Notes: generated by a model from the letters alone, not told the origin. 64,000 bases of DNA from Nymphalis io (GCF_905147045.1 NC_065898.1:3038001-3102000), one strand, 5' to 3'. Positions 22,215 to 34,120 are shown, counted from the stretch's first letter. Program-made: numbers and translations.

Positions 22215-22460
22215 AATGCTGCACCTCGACATTTATTCGTCGGTATCACTAAGGCACTTTAATTACGAAAGACGTCCCGCGGCCAGTTGCCCTCTTTATC
22301 ACCAATTCAATTAACGCCTAAAACAATAACTCGAGAAGACGACTTGTAAATATTTGTTAATTATCATTTCTTCTCGTTGCCTCATTAATGAGTCGCAATA
22401 ATTTAGATTTAATTACAACGCCTAGTGGATAAGAAGCCCTTAATCTTTATTAATTCATTG
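22215..22460. other. Unique block rich in TAATTA-type words; possible conserved element
   Basis: Contains CAATTAACG, TGTTAATTATCATTT, CTCATTAATGAGTC, TTAATTACAACG and TTATTAATTCATTG within 250 bases, with intervening G+C-richer parts such as GACGTCCCGCGGCCAGTTGC. No repeat family matches. TAATTA is the homeodomain core, but A+T-rich DNA yields such words often, so a regulatory role is speculative. Confidence 0.25.
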
Positions 22461-22734
22461 TTATGGATTTATCTGTAAAATAGAAGTTATTAGAAAATTA
22501 GGTCAAGCTCGCCATGTTTTGTAATAAATGTTAATATTTTTTGTAAACATTTATCCGACACCGCTTGTGCCTATACTGTTACTTATTGTAGAAAAAGTAG
22601 AAATTTTATATTATATGAGGTTTAAATACAAAATTTTTGTAAGATGAAACAACCTTTTATCAAAGCAAATCAATTAATTTTTGAATCAAGTAGGTTCATG
22701 AGGGCACTTTTGAAAATTACTTTCTTATTTTTTA
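22461..22734. other. Unique A+T-rich stretch
   Basis: Nothing recognised. Confidence 0.5.
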
Positions 22735-22945
22735 TAGTATAGGTTGGCGGACGAGCATATGGACCTAATGGTAAGTGGTCACCACCACATAGACATTGGA
22801 ATTGTAAGAAAAGCTTACATAGCAAATGCGCCACTAAGCTTGGGAACTAAGATATTATGTCCCTTGTGCCTGTAATTACACTTGCGCACTCAACCTTCAA
22901 ACCGGGACACAACAATAACAAGTATTGCAGTTTTTGTCAAGTTAT
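22735..22945 (-). mobile_element. SINE A, head-truncated
   Basis: Left tail TATAGTATAGGTTGGCGGAC, then GCATATGGACCTAATGG, GGTAAGTGGTCACCACCACA, CCCTTGTGCCTGTAATTACA and AACCGGGACACAACAAT. It stops near CAAGTATTGCAGTTTTTGTC before the head. Confidence 0.8.
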
Positions 22946-22964
22946 AGTATTTAATTCTATGTAA

Positions 22965-23030
22965 AGCGATTCAGACTATATATTCCATCGGGAAGAACCA
23001 ACAGGAAACTCATTAGTAACTCTTCTTCAC
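22965..23030 (+). repeat. Family I repeat core
   Basis: GATTCAGACTATATATTCCA, TCGGGAAGAACCAACAGG and AAACTCATTAGTAACTCTTC. It has the same block order as the copies at 0.26, 9.87 and 20.6 kb and lies close to the SINE A just upstream. Confidence 0.6.
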
Positions 23031-23110
23031 CATTTTAATTACAGTCAATGAAATACAATCGAATTTATGCATATATCCCAAACAACAAACACTAACTCCA
23101 TATGTATAAC

Positions 23111-23112
<2 letters not shown>

Positions 23113-23157
<45 letters not shown>
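23113..23157. repeat. (AT)n microsatellite
   Basis: About 22 AT units. It creates an Ile-Tyr repeat open frame on the minus strand that is not a gene. Confidence 0.95.
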
Positions 23158-23160
<3 letters not shown>

Positions 23161-24297
23161 TTTATATAATCTTGTGTGGAATATATATATGTCTTATTTA
23201 TCAATCAGTTTACATGCGATTAAAATTGATTAATAAGGAATAAATAAAAATAAATTTGACATCTTATTAATGAAAAGAATACAGTGCCCTAAGAAGGATT
23301 TATTGACTGCAAAGTCGGAATTTAGGTGTCATAAGTTATCTTTAGTCCTCGTGTTTATATAAAGATTATGTGACTGTTTCTTATATAATGATCGATATTA
23401 TTCCGAGAAATTATAAGTATGTATAATACTTATAATTTTGCCTTAAATTAAATTTTTAATAAATATCATATAATTTGTTAATGGCAGAATAGGATTTGAG
23501 AAAGTTATATGAAACAGATGACATTCAGAATCAAAGAGATTATTATACATATGTTATTTATATTATTTACTATTTTTATATTATATAGTAAATATGAGGA
23601 TGAATTTATTATTAACATAGGAATTTTATTGAAATTGAGTATTTAAATTTATATATGCAAATCTAAATTATAAATAGATACTGATTAAATCAACACCGTG
23701 GATTGGTGGCAAGAATGCAGTATTTTCTTGTTAAATCACAATTCGATTCTCTTGTCGAGAAATGAACTATCTATTTGTTCTTATACCATTAGTCATGGTG
23801 TAAATTAATTTGCGGAATTACTCACAAATAAAGCCGTTGAATTTACGAATATATCGTCGTGAAAACGTCAGCGCGTCTGTACAAACCTTTTTTCGCGTAT
23901 TATTCGTATTTTATTGCAACACTGCTATCGCAGCGACAATTTGTTTTTGTTTCAAAATGACAAAAATATCGTTACAAAAAATTACTTTCGTAACTAGATA
24001 TGTAGGTACCTGATACATATAAATTGATATTATTAAATGTATATATTAATACTTCATATAAGACATAGTCAAAACAATTTTTTTGATTCTATTTTATGTT
24101 ACAACGAGCGTATCGATTACAATTACGGTTTAAATTCTAATGTAATATGAAAACATGTATTATTACAATATGAAAAGGTTTTTAGAAGTTACGTCTGAAG
24201 GACTATTTTCACATTCACGTTGTGATCTATCTACCTAAGACTTTAAATATTTTATTATGGCAATATGTACGTTATAATAGAAGATTTTAAAGGATAC
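23158..24297. other. Unique A+T-rich stretch
   Basis: Nothing recognised. Confidence 0.5.
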
Positions 24298-24440
24298 TTT
24301 ACTTTATACTTTATTGTACACCACACCACAAAGAGAAAATACAAAACATGTATACTGCCTAAATAAATGTACAATTATGGCGACCTTATCGCTACATAGC
24401 GATTTCTTCCAGGCAACCAACGGTGAAAGTAATTACAGAT
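24298..24440 (-). repeat. Family E repeat, longer copy
   Basis: TTTATACTTTATTGTACACC, ACAAAGAGAAAATACAAAAC, ACTGCCTAAATAAATGTAC, then GGCGACCTTATCGCTACATA and CTTCCAGGCAACCAACGG. It extends beyond the copy at 1.84 kb. The minus-strand AATAAAGT end suggests a retroelement 3' terminus. Confidence 0.65.
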
Positions 24441-24444
24441 AGGA

Positions 24445-24545
24445 TACTTACTAATATTATAAATATTACAAGTGCGAAATATATTTTGTTTGTTACCTTT
24501 TCACCATATACCATAACTCCTTATATGCGGACCCCGGTCGAACAC
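24445..24545 (+). mobile_element. Helitron-like family H, partial
   Basis: ACTTACTAATATTATAAATA and TTACAAGTGCGAAATAT give the family's left end. TGCGGACCCCGGTCG recalls the G+C-rich right end, but no CTAGT follows. Confidence 0.4.
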
Positions 24546-26639
24546 TGGTGGGATAAAATTTTGTGCCTTACATAACAATTAACAACATAAAATATTCTCT
24601 GGTTCTCAACTTCAAATAGTCTTCGTATATATTTTTTACTTATACAATGTGAAAGTCAATAAGAGAGTATGTTTATAAAAGTTTCTTCTTACGTTCTAGA
24701 AGTATATAGTATGGAGTATGAAGTAGAGAATCACAACATTTTATTGTATAGGAGACAGACGCCTGTTACTAAGTAAATCGGTGTCCTTGATACATACACT
24801 TGTAATACTGTGACAGAAGCTAGTGGAGGAATGTTCATTTTATCCAAAACGTAGGTGTACGGTATAAATTACCCGAAATTTATCAGGCAGACATATTACG
24901 CACGAACAAATTGAACTATATATCATTCGGAATAGATATTCACACGTATTACGGTCGTCAATAAGTTCCACCTTAGCTAGTTTCATTTATTTATATTCAT
25001 TTATTTAGTCCATAAAATTTATTTAGCAGTCGCATAGTTGAAGTCAAATAATTATATTTACCGATTTTCAGTAAATATTAAATATAAATAAAAGAGTATT
25101 TATATCAATGGTTGGGCAAACGGGTGGCAAAGTTATCTCAATTTTCGGATAAGATCCTCGTGTTCTTTCTACAGTGACGCCTCTCACGCACATACATATT
25201 TAGAAATACATCATCCCATGACTGCCAATAAACTATTTATTCATAACATTTAAATATACTTATACAATATGTTACGATAAAAAATATTTATACCTTTGGT
25301 ATTCAAATAAGGGGCATCAATTTCGCCCGACCTCGATATCAGCCAATATTTATTCTTCTCTGGTCAGTGATGTCATCTTTAATTCATGTGAACTAGAAAG
25401 TTCCAAATCGAAGGAGTTATTTTCCTAGAGAAAACGTTATCTATCATTGAATGAAATTATTGTAGGGTTCACATGTTGAGAACATGTGCCCCAGTCCCAG
25501 ATGAATATGGAGCCTTTCCGCTTTTATAAATCATGGATTTATAATAAATCATCTCTATGTCAGCCTTTTTTCGTCAAATATTGGAAATACAATAAAAAAT
25601 ATGGAATTTTAATGTGACTGTTATGGGAGCTGGAGAGTTTTTTTATTCAAGGTTGCGATAGTTGCACTTTAGAAATCACTACATTATGATAAGCGCAGGA
25701 CAGGCGTCTAAATGAATGACATACAAATTACTTGTAGTCATTATAGAATATAGATACATATGTAATGTATATAATGCGGGTATGCAATACTTACGTTTCT
25801 AAGTATGCATGCCACTGCTATCAATACAGTATAATTATAGAATATCATGTGTACGTTTTTATCAGGTTTTTGTGAATATATTAGTAAGTACTTAATTCTT
25901 ATTGAGAAATGATTTAGGTTTTACGTGATTATTATTATTTTTCATATATTTATGTCATAGATTCGTTTAATCCGTTTTTTATCGCCACTGAATAAAATAA
26001 AATATTTTTTTGGGACGATGAAAATATGAATAAATAGGTTTGCAATTTGCTTGGAGTGATTTATTTAGCTGCCCCGCCCCTATCACGGGAAAATTTATTC
26101 AAAATTACCTCTTCCTTTATCTTCCCTTAAAGTTGAAATTTCAAAAATTCTCTCTTAGCTGATGCTTACGTTAAACAGTATTTTTGGCTGTGCATTGATA
26201 AAAAGTTTTTATAGATATTTTGTGTTTTTTTAATCTATAAAAACCTTACCTAATTTAAAATAGTGGATTTTGAACAAATGGTACATCTTACAATTTAATT
26301 ATAGACCATGAGATAAATGAGGGCGTTATGTATAATGTTCGTTATATATATATGTATATATTAACATAGCAATATATAATAAACCATTAATTTGGAATCA
26401 GTGCAGCTTAATTGGCATGGCAAGAATTCACTGACTTATGACCGGCTGTCAACCCTCCGTGAGATTATTTTCGCTGTTAGCTTCCTACCATAGTGCACGT
26501 TTTTGAGGTGCTTCCTTAAACCATTAAGGGTTAAGTTAACAAATAAATTCTTTAGAACGACGCGGCGAAACTAAATAACAAGTTCACAAATCACCATATA
26601 ATCGAATTTACTATCTACAATCAGTCAGTCGGCTTTTTT
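24546..26639. other. Long unique stretch
   Basis: No supported gene or repeat family over about 2.1 kb. A small inverted repeat CACATGTTGAGAACATGTG lies at about 25471-25489. One patch at 26440-26540 is less A+T-rich but unrecognised. Confidence 0.5.
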
Positions 26640-26938
26640 TTTTTTTTAGAATAGGAAGGCGGACGAGCATATGGGCCACCTGATGGTAAGTGGTCACCAA
26701 CGCTCTTAGACATTAGCATTGTAAGAAATGTCAACCATCGCTTACATATCCAATGCGCCACCAACCTTGGGAACTAAGATTTTATGTCCCTTGTGCCTGT
26801 AATTACACTGGCTCACTCACCCTTCAAACCGGAACACAACTATATCAAGTATTGCTGTTTTGCGGTAGAATATCTGATGAGTGGGTGGTACCTACCCAGA
26901 CGAGCTTGCACAAAGCCCTACCACCACCAGTGTAGTGG
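26640..26938 (-). mobile_element. SINE A, full length
   Basis: A T run then TAGAATAGGAAGGCGGACGA form the reversed tail. GGTAAGTGGTCACCAACGCT, CTTGGGAACTAAGATTTTAT and GAGTGGGTGGTACCTACCCA follow, and the head ends CCCTACCACCACCAGTG. It is one of the best preserved copies. A 60-codon open frame inside it is spurious. Confidence 0.9.
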
Positions 26939-27059
26939 CTTTGATATATCGTAGTTTTGAGGAAATAATCGTTGTTAAAGCTACTGGTCTAAACGGCTTA
27001 TCTCAAATGATTGAATATATTACATTTATTTTGACACTAATTTATACATTTAAATGATT

Positions 27060-27328
27060 ATCTATACTGATATTATTAAAAGATAATATTTTTTATATGT
27101 TTGTAATGGTAAACGCAAAATGTACTCAACCGATTTTTAAATTTATTTTATTTATAGAAAGTTACATTATCAGCGAGTAAAATATATTATATTTAAAAAA
27201 AAAAATTACAATCCTTACGCATATTGCAATAATAAGACATTTAATTTTTACCTACATATGTCGTTATTTGCGTTAAAAAGATAATTGTTCGACTCGGACG
27301 AAGTCGGGGTGGGTTGCCAGTTACCTAG
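27060..27328 (+). mobile_element. Helitron-like family H, longer copy
   Basis: The left end is ATCTATACTGATATTATTAA. The right end has an inverted repeat CGACT/AGTCG within GACTCGGACGAAGTCGGGGT and finishes CTAG at 27325-27328, followed by T. The middle contains an AT-rich insertion or divergence. The 3' hairpin plus CTAG fits the Helitron 3' end rule, hairpin then CTRR. Confidence 0.45.
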
Positions 27329-28745
27329 TATTTTAATGAAATTTTTTTACTTGGATGGATTTACTCAACTACTATATGTAAGTTTCGTCTGTCCAGTATA
27401 ATAAAGTACAATAACCCTATTAACACTTTATAATATGTATCTATTATCTTTTTTTGTATTGCCAATAATCTATGCAACTCGCTGATAATGTTACTCTCTA
27501 TAGGGTTTACGGGTCGCGATGTTAGTCGCAGATGCAATCCTTGGGCTATTTTCATCCCCACTCCTAATAGAAGCTTTAATTTTATTATAGAGGTAAATAG
27601 GAATATTAGAAATGTATTAAAATAAAACTAGGTGCTTTAATCAACTGCCTTTTTTTATTCTTTAAGATAAGATATATATGATAAGAATCATTTCTTTAGT
27701 TAATGATCTAAGAGGTTTAGAAGCTCTTTGACAAATATAAATATAAACAAATATAGTTAATGGTACTATTTTTTTTTATTATCCGTATACAAAGATTCGG
27801 TCTGAGTATAGTTTAGCCCGCATCTGCTGTGTAAACTTGCGTTAATTTTCGCTTTGCCAATTGTTGTAATTAACTTTATCTTTCTCTTTAAACTACAAAT
27901 ATTATTATAATCGGTGTATTGTGAATATTAATAAGTAGACCATTTAGTATTACAGTCTTATATTTATAAATTTAATTGAAACAATGAATATCCACTCAAG
28001 TAAAGGCATTGCAGTTAATAAATGCGTATAGTATATTTTTTATAATTAATTTTAAGTTTTAAAATTAATTTTCATTTCAAATTTTACTTTTTAATTGATA
28101 TATGGCTTAGTTATCGCTAATTTACTTTTATTTTTGTCGTTTGTATATCTACAACATAGTTTTTTTGTCGTATTAATCTTAACTCGTATTAAAATTAGAA
28201 TGGTCCTCTTACTTTAAATCAGTTGGTCTTTTGCTCATGACTCATAAATATTGAAAAGATTCTGTTGTCATTTGTAAGACTCGTGTTATGCATTAGCTAC
28301 AAATATTAAACTTTATTGCTTTACCGTCAAATCTTAATTTGTCTTTATGTTAAGAATGTCATTTGTTAAAGAATTTTTTACGGCATTGTTGCATAGACTC
28401 AATTAGTTGGAACCTTTTTCTGCAATAGTGTTAAGTTTATTTCGTTTGCGTTTTTTATTATCATTCATTCCTTTGAATCCAATGAAAGAAAAATTTCACC
28501 ATTGTCTATATTTATATTAAAATTTCTACTAAACACACCCTAACCTTATGCATAGTAATCTTGCAAGAACATTTTTTTGTATGAATGCTGAACGCCCTTG
28601 AAAACGTAGTCGGGTGAATGCGGAAGAATATAAAAGGAATACTTTAGAAACGAGTCTCTTTTTAATGTTTTCATTTCATCAAAGACGTAACGTTATTCAT
28701 TTTTTTCTTATTATTAGCCTTAACTAAACTAAAATTAAACTAATT
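27329..28745. other. Unique A+T-rich stretch
   Basis: No gene supported. The segment 27480-27570 is somewhat G+C-richer (TACGGGTCGCGATGTTAGTC) and may be another old repeat that I cannot name. Confidence 0.45.
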
Positions 28746-29036
28746 AATATAATGTCTTACTTATAAACGAAGTTGTCTTCTTTCGAATGCCAAATCAATA
28801 ATGACAAAAAAAGATAAATCAGTGTTTAACTAAACTACTACTATTACTACTACTACTACTACTACTACTACTCCTACTACTACTACTACTACTACTATTA
28901 CTACTACTACTACTACTACTACTACTATTACTACTACTATTACTACTACTACTAACTAAACAATCGCTTAACGTTTATAAGTAAGGCTACACATTGTTGC
29001 ACATAATGTTTTAGTATCTATTTTTAAAATATTTAT
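28746..29036 (+). mobile_element. MITE family G with CTA array, copy 1
   Basis: Terminal inverted repeats CTTACTTATAAACG (28756-28769) and CGTTTATAAGTAAG (28972-28985) are exact. The body has GAAGTTGTCTTCTTTCGAAT and AAATCAGTGTTTAACTAAAC, then a trinucleotide array at 28835-28954, then AATCGCTTAACG. Sequence outside the inverted repeats, about 10 bases left and 50 bases right, is also shared with copy 2 at 30.2 kb. There is no coding capacity. Confidence 0.85.
28835..28954. repeat. (CTA)n trinucleotide array inside MITE, about 120 bp
   Basis: Mostly CTA units with interspersed ATT variants and one CTC variant. Confidence 0.95.
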
Positions 29037-29350
29037 ATAAGCCGAGATGGCCCTGTGGTAAGAACGCGTGAATCTTAACCGATGATCGTGGGTTCAAACC
29101 CGGGCAAGCACCACTGAATTTTCATGTGCTTAATTTGTGATTATAATTCATCTCGTGCTTTACGGTGAAGGAAAACATCGTGAGGAAACCTGCATGTGTC
29201 TAATTTCACTGAAGTTCTGCCACATGTGAATTCTACCAACCCGCATTGGAGCAGCGTGGTGGAATAAGCTCTAAACCTTCTCCTCAAAAAGAGGAGAGGA
29301 GGCCTTTAGCCCAGCAGTGGGACATTCACAGGCTGTTACGGTTACGGTTA
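29037..29350 (+). mobile_element. SINE B, full length
   Basis: The head GCCGAGATGGCCCTGTGGTA carries A-box and B-box (GGGTTCAAACCCGGG) signals. The body is complete, and the tail consists of GGTTAC units (TGTTACGGTTACGGTTACGG). It sits exactly where the sequence shared with the second MITE copy ends. AAAATATTTA on the left and AAAATATCTC on the right may be a decayed target duplication. Confidence 0.9.
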
Positions 29351-29911
29351 CGGAAACTAAAATATCTCTAAACGACAGGTATACCGCTCAACTATTGAGG
29401 CTCAGCTCCTGCAGTCTCTCAAAATTTATTTTCTATAATAATTCGTTCATATAACATTATGAAATAATTTAAAAAAGCATTGAAAATTAAAAATGTTTAC
29501 ATATATTTTTGGCTCCATTGATTTTACAATATACTAGCGTCAGTTGCGCAATTACGCAGTATCCGACTGGCTGTTGCATTTCTGCAGTTCGTCTGTCCCC
29601 TTCCAACGAGAGACGAATGAATGAGATAGGAGGACTTTTTACATATTTTTAAGGTTTCATTATTGTGAAGCGTCGGTTTTTTAAAGTTTGAATGAAAGTT
29701 ATTTAAAACATGAACTACAAAAATACCTTTTAAAGAATGACATGTAATATTTATTTTTTAACAATTTTTAATTTTTGATGAAGATTATATTTTAAATTAA
29801 TAATAATAAATTCTTTAAATAAACATAATTTTAATGATTTGAAAAAAAGTATGCAATTTCATAACTTGACTACTTCTACATTATTCTACATTAAAAAAAT
29901 AAAAGTATAGA
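29351..29911. other. Unique stretch between repeats
   Basis: Nothing recognised. A modestly G+C-richer patch is near 29530-29630. Confidence 0.5.
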
Positions 29912-30000
29912 AACAGCCTGCATTGTCCCGCAGCTGGGCTAAGACCACCACACCATGAGAATCCTTGAGATTATTCCACCATATTGTCTGGTCTAGGCTC
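29912..30000 (-). mobile_element. SINE B, 3' fragment, diverged
   Basis: AACAGCCTGCATTGTCCCGC, AGCTGGGCTAAGACC and GAGATTATTCCACCATATTG follow the minus strand of the SINE B 3' half. Confidence 0.6.
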
Positions 30001-30194
30001 TTTACATCACATAATGTATAATATAGGACAATTATCTCTAGGCTTATGTCTTTTATCAAAGGCAGTTGCGGAGTTTCCGTAGCAATTTGCTACGTGTCGT
30101 ATTGCGGTGAGTCGTAGCATGAATGGTTTCATTGAAATTGTTAGTTTTCTGTAACGTTTACACTTAATTTAAATGATTTTGAAAATATTTACAG

Positions 30195-30583
<389 letters not shown>

Positions 30584-31069
30584 TCATTCTTTAGACTTGC
30601 GGGTATTCTCTTGGTTTTAAAAAAAAAAATACTTGGTTACTTGTATATATTTATTACAAACAAAATATATCTATTTTAATCAAAGAAACGCCAATATGAA
30701 ACTAAATAAATTCTTGTTTAAACGGCACGTTAATAAGCGTTATATAATACGCGAGGCTTTTCGTCTTTCTATTTACGTATGATTATATACTATACATTTA
30801 CGTCTACTCAACTGGCGATATGCAAAATGATTCAAATGCCTTGGCCCACTGCAGCCTGAAGCGATTGCTCCAGTTGTCTCTAACAAAATACAGTAAACAA
30901 TACGGGCTCCATTTAAGGTCGCCAAATAGAGACGTCGCTTATAATATATGAGAGTGGATTTTAAAAACTTTCATTTAAAAATTTATTCGTGACGTAATAT
31001 TTAAATTGGTCGCCTAATGATTTTATTGTAGATCTATAAAACGAGAATGAACTTGCGATTATCGATTAA
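30584..31069. other. Unique stretch
   Basis: No gene. A less A+T-rich patch at 30835-30945 (TGGCCCACTGCAGCCTGAAG) matches no family here. Confidence 0.45.
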
Positions 31070-31106
31070 GATTCACGCGTTCTAACCACTGGGTCACCGC
31101 GGCTCT
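31070..31106 (-). mobile_element. SINE B head fragment
   Basis: TAAGATTCACGCGTTCTAAC and CACTGGGTCACCGCGGCTC are the reversed tRNA-like head of SINE B. The body is absent. Confidence 0.6.
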
Positions 31107-31549
31107 TACAGAAATAAATGTTGCCAACTATAAGATAAGTTTTACCTAAGTAACGGACAAACTTGTAACTGCAATCGTTACTGTTCACAACTTTGTCAAA
31201 CTTAGCTCGTTTTCTATCTTGTTAGGTGACGTATCACGCTTGCGTCAGATTCAAATATGCGGATAAAGCTCTGATAGATTTCTTGTTATTTCCTATTATA
31301 TCAAACGGTTTTAATATAAATATATATAGTTTTATTTGATTACTGTGACAATGAAAAACAATTGACCGAGTTTTCTGGAACATGTGGAGGCCTGCGTTAT
31401 AAAGCAAGACAATCAAGTATTTGCGGTGTAACGTAAAAATTTGGTTAAATTGTATGAAGCGTTATTTTTTTAATTAGTTAATAAATATCTGTCAGAAACA
31501 ATAAACTCATAACGTTACTGTCGTACTGATCGAATGGAATGGTAAATGC
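31107..31549. other. Unique stretch
   Basis: Nothing recognised. Confidence 0.45.
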
Positions 31550-31625
31550 GACATCACCGGAAAGAAAATAGCGTAGAACTGACCACTTTACGTACTTTCC
31601 GAGGCATGGGAGCGTACATATGTAG
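31550..31625 (-). mobile_element. SINE D fragment
   Basis: TTTACGTACTTTCCGAGGCA and TGGGAGCGTACA match the minus-strand D segment CTTACTTTTCGAGGCACGGG at 52.0 kb. Boundaries are approximate. Confidence 0.5.
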
Positions 31626-31654
31626 CTAATATATTACATTTTCCGTGAGTTTGA

Positions 31655-31700
31655 GCGAAGTTAACTATCAGGTGGCCAATTTGCTGGTCAGGCCAGTTGG
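31655..31700 (+). repeat. SINE A tail fragment
   Basis: AACTATCAGGTGGCCAATTT followed by GCTGGTCAGGCC corresponds to CCATCAGGTGGCCCATATGC. Confidence 0.45.
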
Positions 31701-32481
31701 ACTTCTAAAAATTATTGAAAAGAAAAAAATATTAAAAAAAGAGAAATAAAATTTACTTCGTTTCAACGTGGCCTAGAACTGCAAAACTAGGATAAAAAAA
31801 TTACTACTTTTACTGTACAAGTGTTAAAATTCTCTTCTTAACTTCATTTAACTCGATCTTCATTTAAAAGTCTATTGTCTGGATTTACAGGATCGTTTTT
31901 TCTTTATTTCCCTTACATTTCCTTTTATGTGGAGAGGAATATTGTATAAAATTGTCGTTTGTAGTCCCTCTCGCTGTTTTGCAAGTAAAATATCAGATGT
32001 TCTGTAATCTTGCGGGTCAGCCTCTGAATTAAAAGCTAGGCCTTTAGGTATACGGACGTGTTCTCATTATTCTTTTTACACACAAGCTTAGACTTTGTAG
32101 AGCTATTCTATGAAAATGAACTCAAAACTCATTGTATGATGCGGTTGTTTATATATCTGAAAGTAACGCGACATAGATTGTAATAAATAACATTTAAAAT
32201 ACAAACACGTCGAAATAGCTTATCAACGTAAAGGTTTTCAGAACCGCGGATAAGGGCATTTTTATATATAATTAAATATTGTAAAGACTATTTAACAGTG
32301 CTTTTAAGATAAGAAAGTAAATATAAGTATTTTTATTTCAAATAAAAAACCAAAACCCGATTATTTTATATGCCATCTAATAAATAGAATATTTATATAT
32401 TATATCAATTATTTTAAGCTATGTACAGTCATTTTTATTCATATATTCTATAACTAAATATAAAATAAAAGACGAATTACA
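31701..32481. other. Unique A+T-rich stretch
   Basis: Nothing recognised. Confidence 0.5.
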
Positions 32482-33650
32482 ATTTTTTTTTATATGCGCC
32501 GGGATGGCAAATGACTTTACTCCACCTGATGGTAAGTGGTAGTAGAGTCCAAACGCGACGACGGCCAGTACAATCGGGAAGAATGTTCTGTACTAGCCGT
32601 CCCCGCCTTGCCGGCCCGCAAGATGCCTCTTCACGCCTCGTTTGAAGGAACCCGGGTTGTAAGAGGAGGGGAACACGTGAGCTGGTAACGAATTCCATTT
32701 TTTGGAAGTGCGACAAAGAAAGGAGTAGCCAAATTTCTTTGTGCGCGATGGAATTGAAGTCACAGGTAGGCGGTGACATCGAGAACCAACTCACGTGGAC
32801 TTAAGAAGGAAGGGGGAAGCAGGAATTAGAGAGAATAATTCCTCAGAGCACTCGCCGTGATACAGTCGATAGAAAGCGCTCAGTGCTGCTATCTCTCGAC
32901 GCAATTGTAAAGATTCAAGGGTGTTTGTGACCTTTACGTCGTCAATGATGCGTAGTGCACGTCGCTGCAACCGTTCCAAGGCCTCCAGTAGGTACTTAGC
33001 GGAGCCATCCCAAAGGTGCGAGCAATATTCAACGCAAGACCGTACCTGTGTTTTGTATAACAGGCACAGTTGTTGTGGCGTGAAAAAACGCCGCACCTTG
33101 TTCAGAACTCCGAGTTTCCGTGAAGCTGTTTTTATAATAGCCTCGATGTAATCCCTTGGACTAAGGTTGCAGCGAACGTCCATTCCCAGCATAGCGATTT
33201 TGCTTTGTATCATCAGCGGTGTGTCACAGAGGGAGGGAAGAGGGGAAAATGGTTTTCGCTGGCAGAGCGCATACCTGTGTTTTCTTGGCATTAAACACAA
33301 CAAGATTACCAGAACCCCATTTGGCGATGAGTTCTAACGTCCTATCGAGTTCAATGACAAGTTTCTCCCGCGTCTCCTCAGTTTCCGCTCGCCCAGCCAC
33401 TGCGCGTCCGTGGTATCCACCATGCACTGTACTATCGTCTGCATAGCAATGTATGTTCCCAAGAGAGAGCATATCATTGATATGCAAAAGAAAGAGTGTG
33501 GGAGATAGCACAGATTCCTGGGGGACCCCATTCATGCATTCACTACATATAATTGTGAAGCGCAACCATCAACTAAAACACGAAGGCTACGCTTGTGTAG
33601 GAAGCTGGCAATCCAGGTGCATAGCTGAGCAGGCAAACCGTATGCCGGTA
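32482..33650 (-). mobile_element. CR1/Jockey-type LINE, 5'-truncated
   Basis: The 3' end is at the left (T run, then ATATGCGCCGGGATGGC on plus) and the 5' truncation is near 33650, where PAYGLPAQLCTWIASFL begins. It spans the second half of the reverse transcriptase domain, the C-terminal region and a short 3' UTR. The sister copies are at 61.8-62.7 kb and 63.5-63.7 kb. It is dead, as described in the ORF entry. Clade assignment to CR1/Jockey rests on the style of the reverse transcriptase motifs and is not certain. Confidence 0.85.
32594..33650 (-). pseudogene. LINE reverse transcriptase ORF remnant, broken
   Basis: Pieces read from 5' to 3' on minus are a segment with WIASFLHKRSLRVLVDG, a frame change, GVPQESVLSPTLFLLHIND, the polymerase catalytic motif in CYADDST (YADD at about 33434-33445), FNAKKTQ, a second frame change near 33240-33300, then YIEAIIKTASRKLG, RRFFTPQQLCLLYK, VEYCSHLWDGSAKYLLEAL and SPFLLKST followed by TGA. 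The intact sister copy reads CGA at that stop, so this is a CpG-type C-to-T nonsense change. The first frame change lies beside the repeated word GAATG (GAATGCATGAATG) and looks like a small partial duplication. GVPQE replaces the usual GVPQG. Two frameshifts, a stop and the missing N-terminal half mean there is no product. Confidence 0.85.
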
Positions 33651-33662
33651 TAACACGCCGAC

Positions 33663-33790
33663 TAAAAGATTGTCCTGTGGCATTGTACCCAAAACGTCGG
33701 CACTATTGCCTCTCTGCAGCGTTAGACTCAGCCTTTGGGCTAAATAAGCGCCAGCTCTTGGGTCATCAAAAGTGTGGAAGAATTTAAATT
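33663..33790 (-). pseudogene. Unassigned open-frame remnant adjoining the LINE
   Basis: On the minus strand a frame reads FKFFHTFDDPRAGAYLAQ followed by RLSLTLQRGNSADVLGTM, open for about 40 codons up to the LINE junction. Its composition (RAGAYLAQRLSL, QRGN) looks protein-like and unlike the surrounding A+T-rich DNA. It does not fit the LINE reverse transcriptase, so it probably belongs to the sequence into which the LINE inserted, perhaps another element's protein. I cannot name the family. Confidence 0.4.
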
Positions 33791-34120
33791 GAATTGAAAT
33801 CTAATCATAAAAATCGATGTATTTACACCTAAATTGAGTATTAAAAGTTATTTATTCGAAGGAAAAATTGTCGATGTGAAACTTCCAGATGCACTTAACG
33901 GCTCTATAAAATCGATATTTCATATCAGCTTTTCATTTACAAGGTTAAAATTTATTGATGTCATTGTGAATATTACATTTGTAAGGGCCACTTATATACA
34001 CGTACAGATAATACTAAACAGTGTAGTTCCCCGTAATATCCGTCATATTTATATGCGCTGTTATATCATCTGTTAACGTCCTTAATTAAAATATTAAAGA
34101 ATTTAAAAACTATTTATACA
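33791..34120. other. Unique A+T-rich stretch
   Basis: An 80-codon open frame at 33834-34076 has no recognisable feature. No other feature seen. Confidence 0.45.

Noticed and set aside
32921..33653. Several plus-strand frames opposite the LINE
   Set aside because: Shadows of the minus-strand reverse transcriptase remnant.
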